Below, in pieces: positions 18,190 through 30,221 of a DNA stretch of 64,000 nucleotides. Made by a program: the position numbers and the translations under genes. A model generated the notes under the pieces. That model had not been told where the DNA came from. It worked only from the letters and a program-made list of their open reading frames with translations, and ran no database searches. The number at the start of each line of letters is the position of its first letter. Within the stretch, counting starts at the first letter, position 1. The stretch is from an uncultured Verrucomicrobiota bacterium (lineage in GTDB: Bacteria; Verrucomicrobiota; Verrucomicrobiia; Opitutales; Opitutaceae): positions 186,001-250,000 of the forward strand of contig CAIQAB010000022.1 of NCBI GenBank assembly GCA_903869675.1, given 5' to 3'.

Positions 18190-19683
18190 TTAATCCCCTG
18201 CCCCTTTCGCCACTCGCCCGGATTGTGGAAAACAGCGCAGATGCCTCGCCCCGAACCACGTCATACGCAGCAAAATCCAGCCGTGGTGAAAACGGGAGAT
18301 GTTGGTCTCGCCATAAATGCGATCTTTATAGCGCACCGGGATGTCGCGGATCTTCAATCCGAGAAGGGTAGCCCCGAAGAGCAGGTTAAAGTCTCCGAAG
18401 GGATCGAAGGCGCCGAAGGGCTGGATGCGGCGGAGCACCCGCGCATAGTCGGAACGCAGCAGCATCTTGGTGCCACAGAGGCTGTCCTTGACCGGCTGCC
18501 CGAGGACGAAGGAGAGCGCCATGGCAAAAAATTTATTACCCAGCAGATTCAAGAAAGGCATCGCTTCGCTTTCCATGGGATAGACGAGGCGGCTGCCGTT
18601 GGCGAACTCGGCCGCACCGGACTCGATGGCGGCGAAAAAGCGCGGCAGATCCTCGGGCGGAGTGGTCAGGTCCGCATCCTGAATCACCAAGACATCGCCG
18701 GTCGCGCTCGCGAAACCGGCGAAAACCGCGTCCCACTTGCCTTTGCCGGGCTGCTTGAGCACCCGGATTTTTAGTGGCCCCGCATAGGCCGCCACCTCGC
18801 GCTGGATGATCTCCCAAGTGTCGTCCTTGCTGTTGCCCTCGACGAAAATCACTTCCGTGCCCGCGCCCAGGACGGGAATGCGTTCTAGCACCGGGCGAAT
18901 GTTGCCCGCCTCATTCCGCGCCGGCACGATAACCGAGCAGGTCAGGCCGGGCGGCGGCGCCAAGGACCTCCGTGGCCGGGCGGTAAGACACAGGGTGATG
19001 CCGAAATGCCGCAAAAGGGGTAGACGCACCGCGAAACGATTAAGCAGCGGTGCGATCAAGGGGACGTTCCAAGGCAGCAGTTGCTGACGCTCAAAACGCA
19101 CTACCTCCCAACCAGACAGTTCCAGCACGTTTACCAAGTCGCCATCCGCCAGCCAGGCGCTTGCCGGCTGAGGCATAACCCTTCCCGTCCGGACCGCCAG
19201 GCGCAGAACCGGCCGCCAAAGGGTGTTCAGCGAGGTGAGATGCAGCCGCGTGCGAGCATGGGCGCAGAGTTGCAGACGCTCAAAGACCCCCTGAATGTCC
19301 TCCAAATAACCAGTGAGGTAATCGAGCACGATATGGTCAAAAACCTCATCGGCCAAAAAATCCTCGGCCCGCGCCACGCGAAACTCCAGCTCCTGCCGGC
19401 CTACATGACGCTTCGCCGCCTTCGCAATCATCCGCGGGCTGAAATCGAGCCCCAACCCTCGCGAAGGCCGCAGTGCCGCGAGCAGATCACCCGCGCCGCA
19501 ACCCAATTCTAGCACCGTCTCGCCCTCGGGGATCTGGTGCCGCAGATGGGCGCACACCTGAGCGTGAAACCCGCGTTGGGCTCGGCGCGCGACATCATCA
19601 TGATCAGCCACAAAATCAAAATGCTCGCGCAAAGCATCCGCCGCCGAAACAGACGGGGCAGGAAGCGAAACAGGCTCGGTCAT
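18190..19683 (-). CDS. Fusion of SAM-dependent methyltransferase and family 2 glycosyltransferase
   Basis: The protein has 497 residues. The N-terminal part (about 1-235) is a class I methyltransferase with motif I VLELGCGAGD (57-66) and a following GLGLDFSPRM. The C-terminal part (about 248-497) is a GT-A glycosyltransferase of the dolichol-phosphate-mannose-synthase type: SVIVPARNEAGNI, EGNSKDDT, the metal-binding DAD (336-338), and RYKDRIYGETNISRF. There is no membrane anchor of its own. It could glycosylate a lipid carrier and modify a glycan, but donor and acceptor are unknown. Its ATG overlaps the stop of the membrane protein gene upstream (ATGA), so the two are coupled. Confidence 0.85.
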   Translation of the reverse strand: MTEPVSLPAPSVSAADALREHFDFVADHDDVARRAQRGFHAQVCAHLRHQIPEGETVLELGCGAGDLLAALRPSRGLGLDFSPRMIAKAAKRHVGRQELEFRVARAEDFLADEVFDHIVLDYLTGYLEDIQGVFERLQLCAHARTRLHLTSLNTLWRPVLRLAVRTGRVMPQPASAWLADGDLVNVLELSGWEVVRFERQQLLPWNVPLIAPLLNRFAVRLPLLRHFGITLCLTARPRRSLAPPPGLTCSVIVPARNEAGNIRPVLERIPVLGAGTEVIFVEGNSKDDTWEIIQREVAAYAGPLKIRVLKQPGKGKWDAVFAGFASATGDVLVIQDADLTTPPEDLPRFFAAIESGAAEFANGSRLVYPMESEAMPFLNLLGNKFFAMALSFVLGQPVKDSLCGTKMLLRSDYARVLRRIQPFGAFDPFGDFNLLFGATLLGLKIRDIPVRYKDRIYGETNISRFHHGWILLRMTWFGARHLRCFPQSGRVAKGAGD

Positions 19684-21515
19684 GGCGCGGAGACGGAGGT
19701 AACCTCAGGAGCAGAGGGGACGTCGACCTTGATCTCCCGCAAGATCGAGATGCGATGCAGACCAGAGCCGATCCGCCGCTCCGCAACGGGCTCCAGCACG
19801 AACTCCGGCGGCAGCACATCCGCCTGCGCGACCCGCAAGTCCCCTTCCGCTGAAGTTGGCACCAGCGTCTGCGTGACCAGAATTTCCTGATAGCTGTGAT
19901 GCCGCAGGTGAAAGGCCAGCGCTTCTTTGCGCAGGATGCCTCGTTCGATGGTCGTCGCACCCACCTCGCGCACAAACCAAGAAAGCGGACTCTTGTCCGT
20001 AAGCACCATACGCGTGGCCGGACCGCGCGCCGCCACCACCCGCTCCTCCCAACGCTGCGCAGTCTCGGTGGTGTTAAGGCCTGCGAGTCGCCAGTTCACC
20101 GGCAGTCCGAACCCCAGATAACACGCCAGCGCCACCACCAAGGCCCCGCCAGCCGCTCGTGTTTGCCAAGGCACCGACACCTGGCCCAGCGCCGCCGCAA
20201 TCGCGAGCGCCAGCAAGGCTTGGAAAGGCAAGCTGAGCCGCGAAACCACCGGGTCGCTCAGATCCCCCCAGTAGTAGGCCATCAACAGAGCCAGATTACC
20301 CAAAACCCCCAGACCAATTAAGAAAATCGCCAGACCGGTGGCGGATAAAGCGAGCTCCTGCCGCCGCCGAACCAAAGCCCGCCAGAGCAAGGCACACACC
20401 GAGCCCCCCCCCGCCACAGTCAGCCAGATGGAATTGGCGATGCCGGGAGCGAGGTTAAAAAAATACTCCCGAGCAAAACCCAGGTTGGCGATGAGGTAAT
20501 GGCAGGAAAACCGCACCTCATAGCCATCGCGCAGTTCCCAAAGCACCGGCGTGCCAGAGAGGTAGGTGTTGTGCAGCGCACAGGGTATCAGAAGGAGCGG
20601 AGCGGCTAACGCCGCCCAAGGAAGCCGGATGCGCCGTTCCCGCCACCAACCCACCACCGCCACCCCCGCCCCGCAGCCCACATACAAACTCGATTCATAA
20701 CGGGTCCCGGCCAGCAATATCACCGTCAGCAGAAAAAACCCCAGCCGCAGGTCGTCGGGCGCCTCCAGATAGCGGGCGGCCGCCCATATCGCCAGGAGGA
20801 TCATGGCAAGGTTGAGCATCTCCAGCCCAGCCCCGGTCGCATTGACCGCCAAGAGCGAAAACCCGCCAAGCGAAGCCAAGGCGACTAAACCGGCCCGGTG
20901 CCCAGCCAGCCGACGCCCCAAAATATAAATCAGCCCCAGACACACCGGCATCAAGGCGGTGTTGAGCAAATGGGCATTCAAAGCCCGGTAACCGGTGATA
21001 TCATGCACCAGCGAAACCAGAAACGGGAAAAAATAGGGCCGCTTGTCCAAGTAGGTCTGCAAGGAACGCAATAAACCCTCGACCTCGTATGCCCGCCCGA
21101 GTGCACCGACCTCACGCTCCATGTGCATGTTCCAAGCGGTGGACTGGATGACCGCCTCATCAAAAAGTATTTTGTAGGCGTAGGGCGTGGTGAGCACTGC
21201 CACCGCCGTTAGCGCCAAGGTCAGCCCCGCCATCTGCCAACCCTCAGACTCTTTAGCAAATCCCGAGCGCCACCCCGGGCACGCGATGGATTTCACGCCC
21301 ACTACCACCCACCAAACAAAAGTCCCGGCGATCCCATAGTAGCCCCACTCCTTGATCAATTCACCTGCAGCTTTGGCACTAAACATCTTGAATCCGATCC
21401 AGGTGGCCAGAACGCCGATCAGCGCAAAAAGCACCAGCCGAGCGGCCGCTTCGCGATCCCGCCAAAGATCACGCCAACACGCCCTGCCGACAACCGCCTG
21501 ACTTTGTCCGCTCAC
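19680..21515 (-). CDS. GT-C-like polytopic membrane protein, paralogue 1
   Basis: The protein has about 611 residues from the GTG at 21515, chosen over a GTG 18 bases upstream because it overlaps the previous stop (GTGA) and has AAGGA 6 bases before it. About ten or more transmembrane helices are followed by a soluble C-terminal domain of about 120 residues. After the first helices a lumenal loop has DEAVIQSTAWNMHMEREVG and then DKRPYFFPFLVSLVHDITG. An acidic DE pair in the first loop is the usual mark of GT-C glycosyltransferases (GT39/GT83 type), which use polyprenyl-phosphate sugars. It is a tandem paralogue of the next gene. Confidence 0.72.
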   Translation of the reverse strand: MSGQSQAVVGRACWRDLWRDREAAARLVLFALIGVLATWIGFKMFSAKAAGELIKEWGYYGIAGTFVWWVVVGVKSIACPGWRSGFAKESEGWQMAGLTLALTAVAVLTTPYAYKILFDEAVIQSTAWNMHMEREVGALGRAYEVEGLLRSLQTYLDKRPYFFPFLVSLVHDITGYRALNAHLLNTALMPVCLGLIYILGRRLAGHRAGLVALASLGGFSLLAVNATGAGLEMLNLAMILLAIWAAARYLEAPDDLRLGFFLLTVILLAGTRYESSLYVGCGAGVAVVGWWRERRIRLPWAALAAPLLLIPCALHNTYLSGTPVLWELRDGYEVRFSCHYLIANLGFAREYFFNLAPGIANSIWLTVAGGGSVCALLWRALVRRRQELALSATGLAIFLIGLGVLGNLALLMAYYWGDLSDPVVSRLSLPFQALLALAIAAALGQVSVPWQTRAAGGALVVALACYLGFGLPVNWRLAGLNTTETAQRWEERVVAARGPATRMVLTDKSPLSWFVREVGATTIERGILRKEALAFHLRHHSYQEILVTQTLVPTSAEGDLRVAQADVLPPEFVLEPVAERRIGSGLHRISILREIKVDVPSAPEVTSVSAP

Positions 21516-23383
21516 GGCAATTCCTTGACCCACCGATCAAGGTAGGCGCGCTTGGCCGCCTCTTGCTCCTCTGGATTCATAAACCCTTGGGGCACAGGTT
21601 TAATGAAGTCCTGACGGGAGACAACCGCACCGCCCTCGCGAATAGAAACCACCCGACTAAAACGGGCCAATTCAAGGGTTTGCAGCCGTTTTTCCGTAAT
21701 TGGCTCCAACTCAAAATCCGCCCCCAAATCATCCTCGGGGAGGATTTTTAAAGTCCCGGTTTCCGGTTCCACAGCGAAGATCTGGAATACATAAATCGCC
21801 GAAAAACTGTGATTTCGCAGATGAAAAATCAGCCCGGCCTTCCGCGCCGCCGCCTGCTGCACCGGAGTGGCCGCCACCCGCTCGGTAATCCAAAAAGTTG
21901 AATCCCGATCGAGAATAAGAAAATCGCGTTCCGGCCGTTGGACCAAAAATTCCCGACGCCAGGCCATCGCTACCGCCGGCGCGTAATCCCGCCCGTAGGC
22001 ATTCTTGGCCATGACTGGCAAACTCCAGCAGACCAGTGACATAATAGCTGCAATAATCAGCCAGTTCCACCCTCGATCAGGCAGCTTTAGCACCCGGCCC
22101 GCCACCGCCGCTGTTGCTACCAGCATAAAGAGTTGAGTCGGCAAACTCAGGCGATGAATCACGGGATGATCAAACTGCCCCCCAAAATACACCATCATGA
22201 AGCCAGTGACCGCCAAGGGCCCGAAGGCCCCCATCACCAGGCCCAATTCCGTCCCGTCCGCCGAAACGCCCGCACGCAGAACCCTTTGTCCCCAAAGGAC
22301 AAAACCCAATAGCCCCAACAGTCCAAGAACGGCAAGAAACGGGGAGTTGGGCTGATAGCCGTCAAAACTAAAAAAATAGGCCAACACGTGCCCAAGATTT
22401 GAGGGAAAATATTTTAATGCAAAGGGCGTGTCCGCCCCCAAACTCTGTATACCCCCAAGGCTGTCGTCGGCCGAAAAAGCCCGATTCAACCAAAACATCG
22501 GCAAAAGCAAAAAAGGCGCGACCCACGTAGGCCAACGAAAGAGCACCCGCCCCTCCCGCCACCAAGCCAAGACCAGAACCAAGGCCGTGGAGACCAGAAA
22601 CAAGACCGATTCATAGCGGGTCAAAGCAAGCAGCACCGCAGTCAAAACCAAGGCATCCTGAGCGCGGTTATCCGGGCGTTCCAAGTATTTCACCACCAAC
22701 CACCACCAACCCGTCGCCAACGTCAGGTTCAACAATTCGCAACCGCCGCCCGTCGCCTGCTGCGCCAGCAAAGGTAAACCTCCAGCCAGCAAAACCAGCA
22801 AAACCCCACCCGCCTTCCGCCCCCCAGCCTTGCACCCCACCGCATAGAGAAAACCTAGAAAAACAAAGCCGAGTAACGTATTTAACCAAAATGGGTTCGT
22901 TGATCGATAACCCGTTAAATCATGAACCAGCGAGACGAGAAACGGGTAAAAAAATGGCCGTTTATCCAGCACTGCCTGGAGAATCTGAAATGGCCCCTGC
23001 ACATCCGTGGCCCGCACTGGATAGCCCACCTGACGATCCATATGTAAACCCTGTGAAGTTCCCAAAAGCAGGGATTCGTCCGACAAAATCTTAAACCCAT
23101 GGGTTTCATGAGCCTGCCAAACCAAGCCCATGCAAAGCACCAAAGCCATGGGGGCCAAGGGCAACGCCCGCCGCAGCGCAAACCCGGACCCCGCATGCGC
23201 AACCCACTCCCAAACCACCCAAATCCATAAACCAAACGTGAAAAACGTAAACCAATAGCCACCTTCGATTACCGCACGCAAAGCCCAATCAACCGAAAGT
23301 GCCAAACGCCCCAAAATCAGCGCCAGAAGGCAAGACGCAGCCAGAAGCCAGAGGCGGCGATCGTGTAGGGGAAATGAGCGCAT
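21512..23383 (-). CDS. GT-C-like polytopic membrane protein, paralogue 2
   Basis: The protein has 623 residues, many hydrophobic helices and a soluble C-terminal domain. It shares with its downstream neighbour the loop SDESLLLGTSQGLHMDRQVG, the strongly conserved DKRPFFYPFLVSLVHDLTG, a central TRYES motif, and a C-terminal FHLRNHSFS segment, so the two arose by duplication. It probably transfers a sugar from a lipid carrier on the outer face of the membrane. It is the first gene of the block of paralogue 2, paralogue 1 and the MT-GT2 fusion, which all overlap by 4 bases. Codon use in this gene is less GC-rich than in the housekeeping genes. Confidence 0.72.
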   Translation of the reverse strand: MRSFPLHDRRLWLLAASCLLALILGRLALSVDWALRAVIEGGYWFTFFTFGLWIWVVWEWVAHAGSGFALRRALPLAPMALVLCMGLVWQAHETHGFKILSDESLLLGTSQGLHMDRQVGYPVRATDVQGPFQILQAVLDKRPFFYPFLVSLVHDLTGYRSTNPFWLNTLLGFVFLGFLYAVGCKAGGRKAGGVLLVLLAGGLPLLAQQATGGGCELLNLTLATGWWWLVVKYLERPDNRAQDALVLTAVLLALTRYESVLFLVSTALVLVLAWWREGRVLFRWPTWVAPFLLLPMFWLNRAFSADDSLGGIQSLGADTPFALKYFPSNLGHVLAYFFSFDGYQPNSPFLAVLGLLGLLGFVLWGQRVLRAGVSADGTELGLVMGAFGPLAVTGFMMVYFGGQFDHPVIHRLSLPTQLFMLVATAAVAGRVLKLPDRGWNWLIIAAIMSLVCWSLPVMAKNAYGRDYAPAVAMAWRREFLVQRPERDFLILDRDSTFWITERVAATPVQQAAARKAGLIFHLRNHSFSAIYVFQIFAVEPETGTLKILPEDDLGADFELEPITEKRLQTLELARFSRVVSIREGGAVVSRQDFIKPVPQGFMNPEEQEAAKRAYLDRWVKELP

Positions 23384-23590
23384 AAAAAGCTCACTCCTCC
23401 ATGAAGCTCTGTCTCATTTAACAGAAGAGCAAAATACAATTTAGCCCAAACCCCGCACATGGCTAGCGAAGGCATCCAAGCTAGAATCCGGCAAGGCGGA
23501 TTCACTTAAGTGGAAAAATAATACAAGCTCCCGACCAAACTAGGTCATCAGCCCGCTTCAAGCCTTCCCACCCCACCCGCCGACGGACAC

Positions 23591-23626
23591 AAAAAACCGC
23601 CAGTCAGAACAACTGGCGGCAAAAAA
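23591..23626 (-). terminator. Bidirectional-looking intrinsic terminator after the pilin gene
   Basis: An 8-bp perfect stem (23597-23604 with 23612-23619) is flanked on one side by six A and on the other by seven A in the plus strand. Read on the minus strand it gives a hairpin followed by TTTTTT, 27 bases after the pilin stop. Confidence 0.78.
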
Positions 23627-23646
23627 ACTAAATCCCGGCAAGGCAA

Positions 23647-23994
23647 TTAGTTCGTATAGGAAAGGGTGCGCTGGCCGGCAATACCGGAAGCGGTGACGGG
23701 GGTATCCTTGGTTAGGACGGCCGAGTAAGTCTCATTGGCTACGGTCTGGATGACCTTTTGGGTGGGGTTGGTGCCCACGAGGTCGGAGGAATTCACCGTG
23801 GTGTTTCCGGTCTCAAGATAATACTGATCGGCAGCGGCGGCCAGCAGGCGCAGGTTACTTGTTACGGCCTTGTCTTGGGCGTTGGAGCGGACTTTCTTAA
23901 ATGCTGGAATGGCCATGCCGGCCAAGAGTCCGATGATCACAACCACGATCATTATTTCGACCAGAGTGAAAGCTTGGCTTTTACGAATATTCAT
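23647..23994 (-). CDS. Type IV pilin / type II secretion pseudopilin-like protein
   Basis: The protein has 115 residues with a class III leader, MNIRKSQA, followed by FTLVEIMIVVVIIGLLAGMA, which has the conserved Phe1 and Glu5. The residue before the cleavage site is Ala rather than the usual Gly. The body is short, with QYYLETG and a C-terminal TLSYTN. Such subunits are processed by a prepilin peptidase and inserted through the inner membrane. No other pilus or secretion gene is in the window, so it is an orphan, possibly one of several copies. It has its own terminator and an AT-rich upstream region, so it is monocistronic. Confidence 0.85.
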   Translation of the reverse strand: MNIRKSQAFTLVEIMIVVVIIGLLAGMAIPAFKKVRSNAQDKAVTSNLRLLAAAADQYYLETGNTTVNSSDLVGTNPTQKVIQTVANETYSAVLTKDTPVTASGIAGQRTLSYTN

Positions 23995-24162
23995 AAGGAT
24001 AAATTTTTGATTATAGGCTACTTACGTTATTTATTTTCAAACGCAAAAAACATATAACATCGACTGCCGCCGTTATTCTCAAGCTAAAAGCGGCCAGCCA
24101 GAGTGTTAAAGTCTGATGCACCAATGAGGTGCGCGGAAAAAGACGGCGGAAATCTGACGTTA

Positions 24163-24732
24163 TTATTTTCGCGTGGCTTTTTTGACCACCTTGCCTACCG
24201 CAGGCTTGGCCCTGGTAGCGACAGGCTTCTTGGCGGTTGTCTTTTTGGTGGCCGACTTGGGCTTGGGCGGCGTCTTGGAAACCTTAGCCTTAGCAGTGGC
24301 CTTGGGCGCCTTTGGCTTAAGTGCCTTGGCGGCCTTGGGTTTGGCCGGGGCAGCCACTCTGGCGGCCATCGTCTTCACATCTATTTCCACCGCATCCTTC
24401 CAAAGTTTGTCCAAAGCGTAGTTTACTCGCTGCTCGGCCGTGAAGAAGTGGACCATGATCTGGTAGGCATCCATCACCGTCCAGCCGCTGCCATAGCCGC
24501 CCTGCTCCGTGCCGGCGATGGGTAATTTGGCCGCGTCGAAAATCTTTTCCGCCTCGATGCGAAGCGCACGCAGGTGCGGCTCGCTGTTGCCCGTGGCCAA
24601 AACCAGGAAGTCCGTAATATCGGAAAGCCCGCCTACATTCATGACCTTGAGTTGCTCGGCTTTCTTGTCCTCCAAGGCAGCAACAAGCGCGCGAAGAATA
24701 GCAGAAGTCTGAGCGTCGGATACGGTGACCAT
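24163..24732 (-). CDS. rsfS: Ribosome silencing factor with a histone-H1-like basic tail
   Basis: The protein has 189 residues from MVTVSDAQTS. Residues 1-115 are the RsfS/Iojap domain: VMNVGGLSDITDFLVLATG, then GTEQGGYGSGWTVMDAYQIMVHFFTAEQR and YALDKLWKDA. RsfS binds uL14 on the 50S subunit and blocks subunit joining. Residues about 120-189 are almost only Lys, Ala and Pro, with repeated AKPKA/KPKAP/KKTTAKKP units, resembling bacterial histone-H1 tails. The usual RsfS is about 105-130 residues, so the tail is an addition. The gene starts 4 bases after nadD ends; the nadD-rsfS pair is a common operon. Confidence 0.92.
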   Translation of the reverse strand: MVTVSDAQTSAILRALVAALEDKKAEQLKVMNVGGLSDITDFLVLATGNSEPHLRALRIEAEKIFDAAKLPIAGTEQGGYGSGWTVMDAYQIMVHFFTAEQRVNYALDKLWKDAVEIDVKTMAARVAAPAKPKAAKALKPKAPKATAKAKVSKTPPKPKSATKKTTAKKPVATRAKPAVGKVVKKATRK

Positions 24733-24736
24733 GGAT

Positions 24737-25333
24737 TTAATAAGACACATAGAGTCCGCTTTTGCGGATGTATTCAATCACCTTGTCCGGCACCCAATCA
24801 GATACGTCCTCTCCGCTGCCGAGCCGCGCCCGCACTGCGCTGGAGCTGATGTCCCAGACCCCGGCGGAAACAACTCGGTGCACTCGAAACCCCGCTAAAG
24901 CCATCCCGTCCGTAGGCTCGCCATAACCAGGCCGGGCATAAACCGCCCACTCGGCCAGCCGGGCCAATTCTGCCGGCTCGCGCCAGTTCCCGAGCCGGGC
25001 CCATTGATCCTCGCCCAAGATCCAGAAAAAACCGTCCGATGGATGCTCTGCGCGCAGGGTGCGCAAGGTGTCGACCGCATAGCTGATGCCGCCACGCCGC
25101 AGCTCGAGCTCACACAACTCGAAACGCGGGTCCCCAGTCTCATCCAAGGCCTGACGCAACATTTCCAGTCGTTGCGCACCGCTTGCCCGGACCGCCGCTT
25201 CACGAAGAGGCGCCTGGGCGGCGGGCAAAAAAAGCACCCGCTCAAGCCCCAATGCATCCGCCACCGCCCCGGCCACCCCGAGGTGCCCGCGATGCACGGG
25301 ATCAAAACTGCCCCCCAGAATGCCGATTCGCAT
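24737..25333 (-). CDS. nadD: Nicotinate-nucleotide adenylyltransferase
   Basis: The protein has 198 residues from MRIGILGGSFDPVHRGHL, the classic nucleotidyltransferase signature with the HxGH motif (HRGH). SYAVDTLRTLR and a C-terminal ISSSAVRARL segment (the ISSTxIR motif) complete the fold. It adenylylates nicotinate mononucleotide to deamido-NAD. It is co-transcribed with rsfS. The ATG after GGQGGG was chosen because it starts directly at the core fold. Confidence 0.94.
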   Translation of the reverse strand: MRIGILGGSFDPVHRGHLGVAGAVADALGLERVLFLPAAQAPLREAAVRASGAQRLEMLRQALDETGDPRFELCELELRRGGISYAVDTLRTLRAEHPSDGFFWILGEDQWARLGNWREPAELARLAEWAVYARPGYGEPTDGMALAGFRVHRVVSAGVWDISSSAVRARLGSGEDVSDWVPDKVIEYIRKSGLYVSY

Positions 25334-25413
25334 ACCTCCGCCCTGCCCGCCGAACAGCTGGGCGACAAGCCCCGGTTTTATCAGCACTTTTTATCGGCAC
25401 CACCCAGGGTCCC

Positions 25414-26307
25414 TCACCTGCGGAGCAAACGAACCATGTTACCGCCAAGGATCAACTCGAGCTCCGCGGGAGTGAGCGCGGCAACCGAACCACGCACCTC
25501 GTCGAGATCATGCCGGAAAGTAGGCTCCCTCGCTACCCGGGGATGGGTCAAAAGCGGATAATCCGTGCCCCAGAGAATCCGCTCCGGGCCGGTGATGTCG
25601 ACCACCCGCCGGAAGACACTGGGGTCATAAAGCAGAGAGCTGGCGGCAGAGTCGTAATACACCTTTTTAAACAAGGGCTTCAACCGCGGGTTCAGCTCGT
25701 AAAAAGGCAGACCGCCGCCCCAATGCGCCAAAATGAAGGTAGTGCCCGGGTGGGCCTGAATCATTTGCAAATACGAGTCCAGCGGAGTGGCCACCATGGC
25801 CGCTTCAGACCTGCATGAGAGCGGGTCGGTAACGTGCAGGTTGACCGGCACTCCGCGCGCGGCGGCGAGCGCAAATACACCGCTCCAATCGTCATCATCC
25901 AGCCGGCCACCCTGAACTTGTGGCAAAAGCTCCCCTACCCCGCAGAGCCCCGCATCCAGCGCACGCTCCAATGCCTCCCGCGCCGTCACCCCGGCGGCAG
26001 GATTGACGCTCGCGAACGCTTGAATGCGGTCGGGGTGAGCGCGATGCCACTCGCGGAAACAGTCATTTTGCCAATCGCAGGTGGCTTGCCGCTCCCAATA
26101 CCAGCCCAGCATCACAACCTGATCGACGCCGGCCGCATCCATATCGCGCAAGAGCTGGTCAATAGTGACCCAGCCTTGTAGCGAACGCCTTCCCGGAGGC
26201 GCTACACAACGCGTCCACCAAGCTTCCCCCTGTTCCGCACCCCAGCGAACGGGGTCGGCGAAAACTTCCGGGGGATAGGCGTGGATATGCGCGTCGACGA
26301 CGGGCAT
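25414..26307 (-). CDS. Amidohydrolase-2 family metal-dependent hydrolase
   Basis: The protein has 297 residues from MPVVDAHIHAYPPE. The metal ligands of the TIM-barrel amidohydrolase-2 fold are visible: HIH near the N-terminus, GVGELLPQVQG for the strand-4 carboxylate, NLHVTDP, FILAHWGGG, and GTDYPLL near the end. The substrate is not known; family members include decarboxylases and lactonases. An alternative GTG two codons upstream would almost touch carB, which ends at 26315. The same direction and 7-base spacing suggest co-transcription with carB, probably without functional meaning. Confidence 0.78.
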   Translation of the reverse strand: MPVVDAHIHAYPPEVFADPVRWGAEQGEAWWTRCVAPPGRRSLQGWVTIDQLLRDMDAAGVDQVVMLGWYWERQATCDWQNDCFREWHRAHPDRIQAFASVNPAAGVTAREALERALDAGLCGVGELLPQVQGGRLDDDDWSGVFALAAARGVPVNLHVTDPLSCRSEAAMVATPLDSYLQMIQAHPGTTFILAHWGGGLPFYELNPRLKPLFKKVYYDSAASSLLYDPSVFRRVVDITGPERILWGTDYPLLTHPRVAREPTFRHDLDEVRGSVAALTPAELELILGGNMVRLLRR

Positions 26308-26314
26308 GGCCACG

Positions 26315-29554
<3,240 letters not shown>

Positions 29555-30091
29555 GGACGTAGGATTGGCGGAGGGTTGAACCCGCTGGAAAGTCGGGCAA
29601 GCGGAAAGGCAGAGAATCCAGGCAACGTGACGAGTTTCCCGCGGTCCTGAGCCCCCGCCAAGCGGGGCAACGTCGGACTAGCGAAGTTTCTCCAGTGGGT
29701 TGCGCGAAAGAAGGGGTATATTTCCCTGATAGGTCGTGATCAGGCCGGGCCTTTGCAGCACCCGGAACCCGCATGGCCTGTTCTTTATCGCATCCGGCCA
29801 AGATGCAGAGCCCGCTTGATATCGCGATTTCCAGCAAGGCCGAGAATAGGGAAAAAGTAGACCAACGGCCAGATGGACAAGGCGATTTTTACCGAGAATT
29901 AGTTTCAGGCTTTTGTATTTTATTATTTTATAATCAGTGGTTTATAGAATAAAAATGATTGGCTTTTGCCAGTTAGCTTCTTCAGCTAAACATGGACGGC
30001 TGACCACCTGCGCTGCGCGTAAAAACCGGGCGTCAACGCCAGCGGGCTTGACCCGCCGCGCAGGCTCATGGAAGGTCACATCGTGGTCCAC
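29555..30091 (+). other. Gene-free stretch between carB and tRNA-Gly
   Basis: No open frame here has coding character. The stretch must hold the divergent promoters of carB and tRNA-Gly. An AT-rich island around 29895-29950 contains a TATAAT at 29929-29934, without a convincing -35 at the right distance. No hairpin, riboswitch or repeat was recognised. Confidence 0.4.
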
Positions 30092-30165
30092 GCGGCTGTA
30101 GTTTAGTGGTAAAACTCCACTCTTCCAAAGTGGTCTCGAGAGTTCGATTCTCTCCAGCCGCACCA
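30092..30165 (+). tRNA. tRNA-Gly (anticodon TCC), CCA encoded
   Basis: The cloverleaf is complete: a 7-bp acceptor stem GCGGCTG with CAGCCGC (30155-30161), D-arm with TTTAGTGGTAAAA, anticodon stem CCACT/AGTGG around loop CTTCCAA (anticodon TCC), and a T-arm GAGAG-TTCGATT-CTCTC. The discriminator A is at 30162 and CCA is encoded at 30163-30165. Confidence 0.97.
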
Positions 30166-30221
30166 CGAGTTTACTTCGATCTTCGTATCGAAAGATCAGT
30201 TACAAAGCAGGCCGGACTGAA

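Noticed and set aside
29942-30166. Minus-strand 74-residue frame over tRNA-Gly
   Set aside because: Frames of this type, reading VRLERIELSRPLWKSGV, come from the antisense of tRNA genes and are known false genes.
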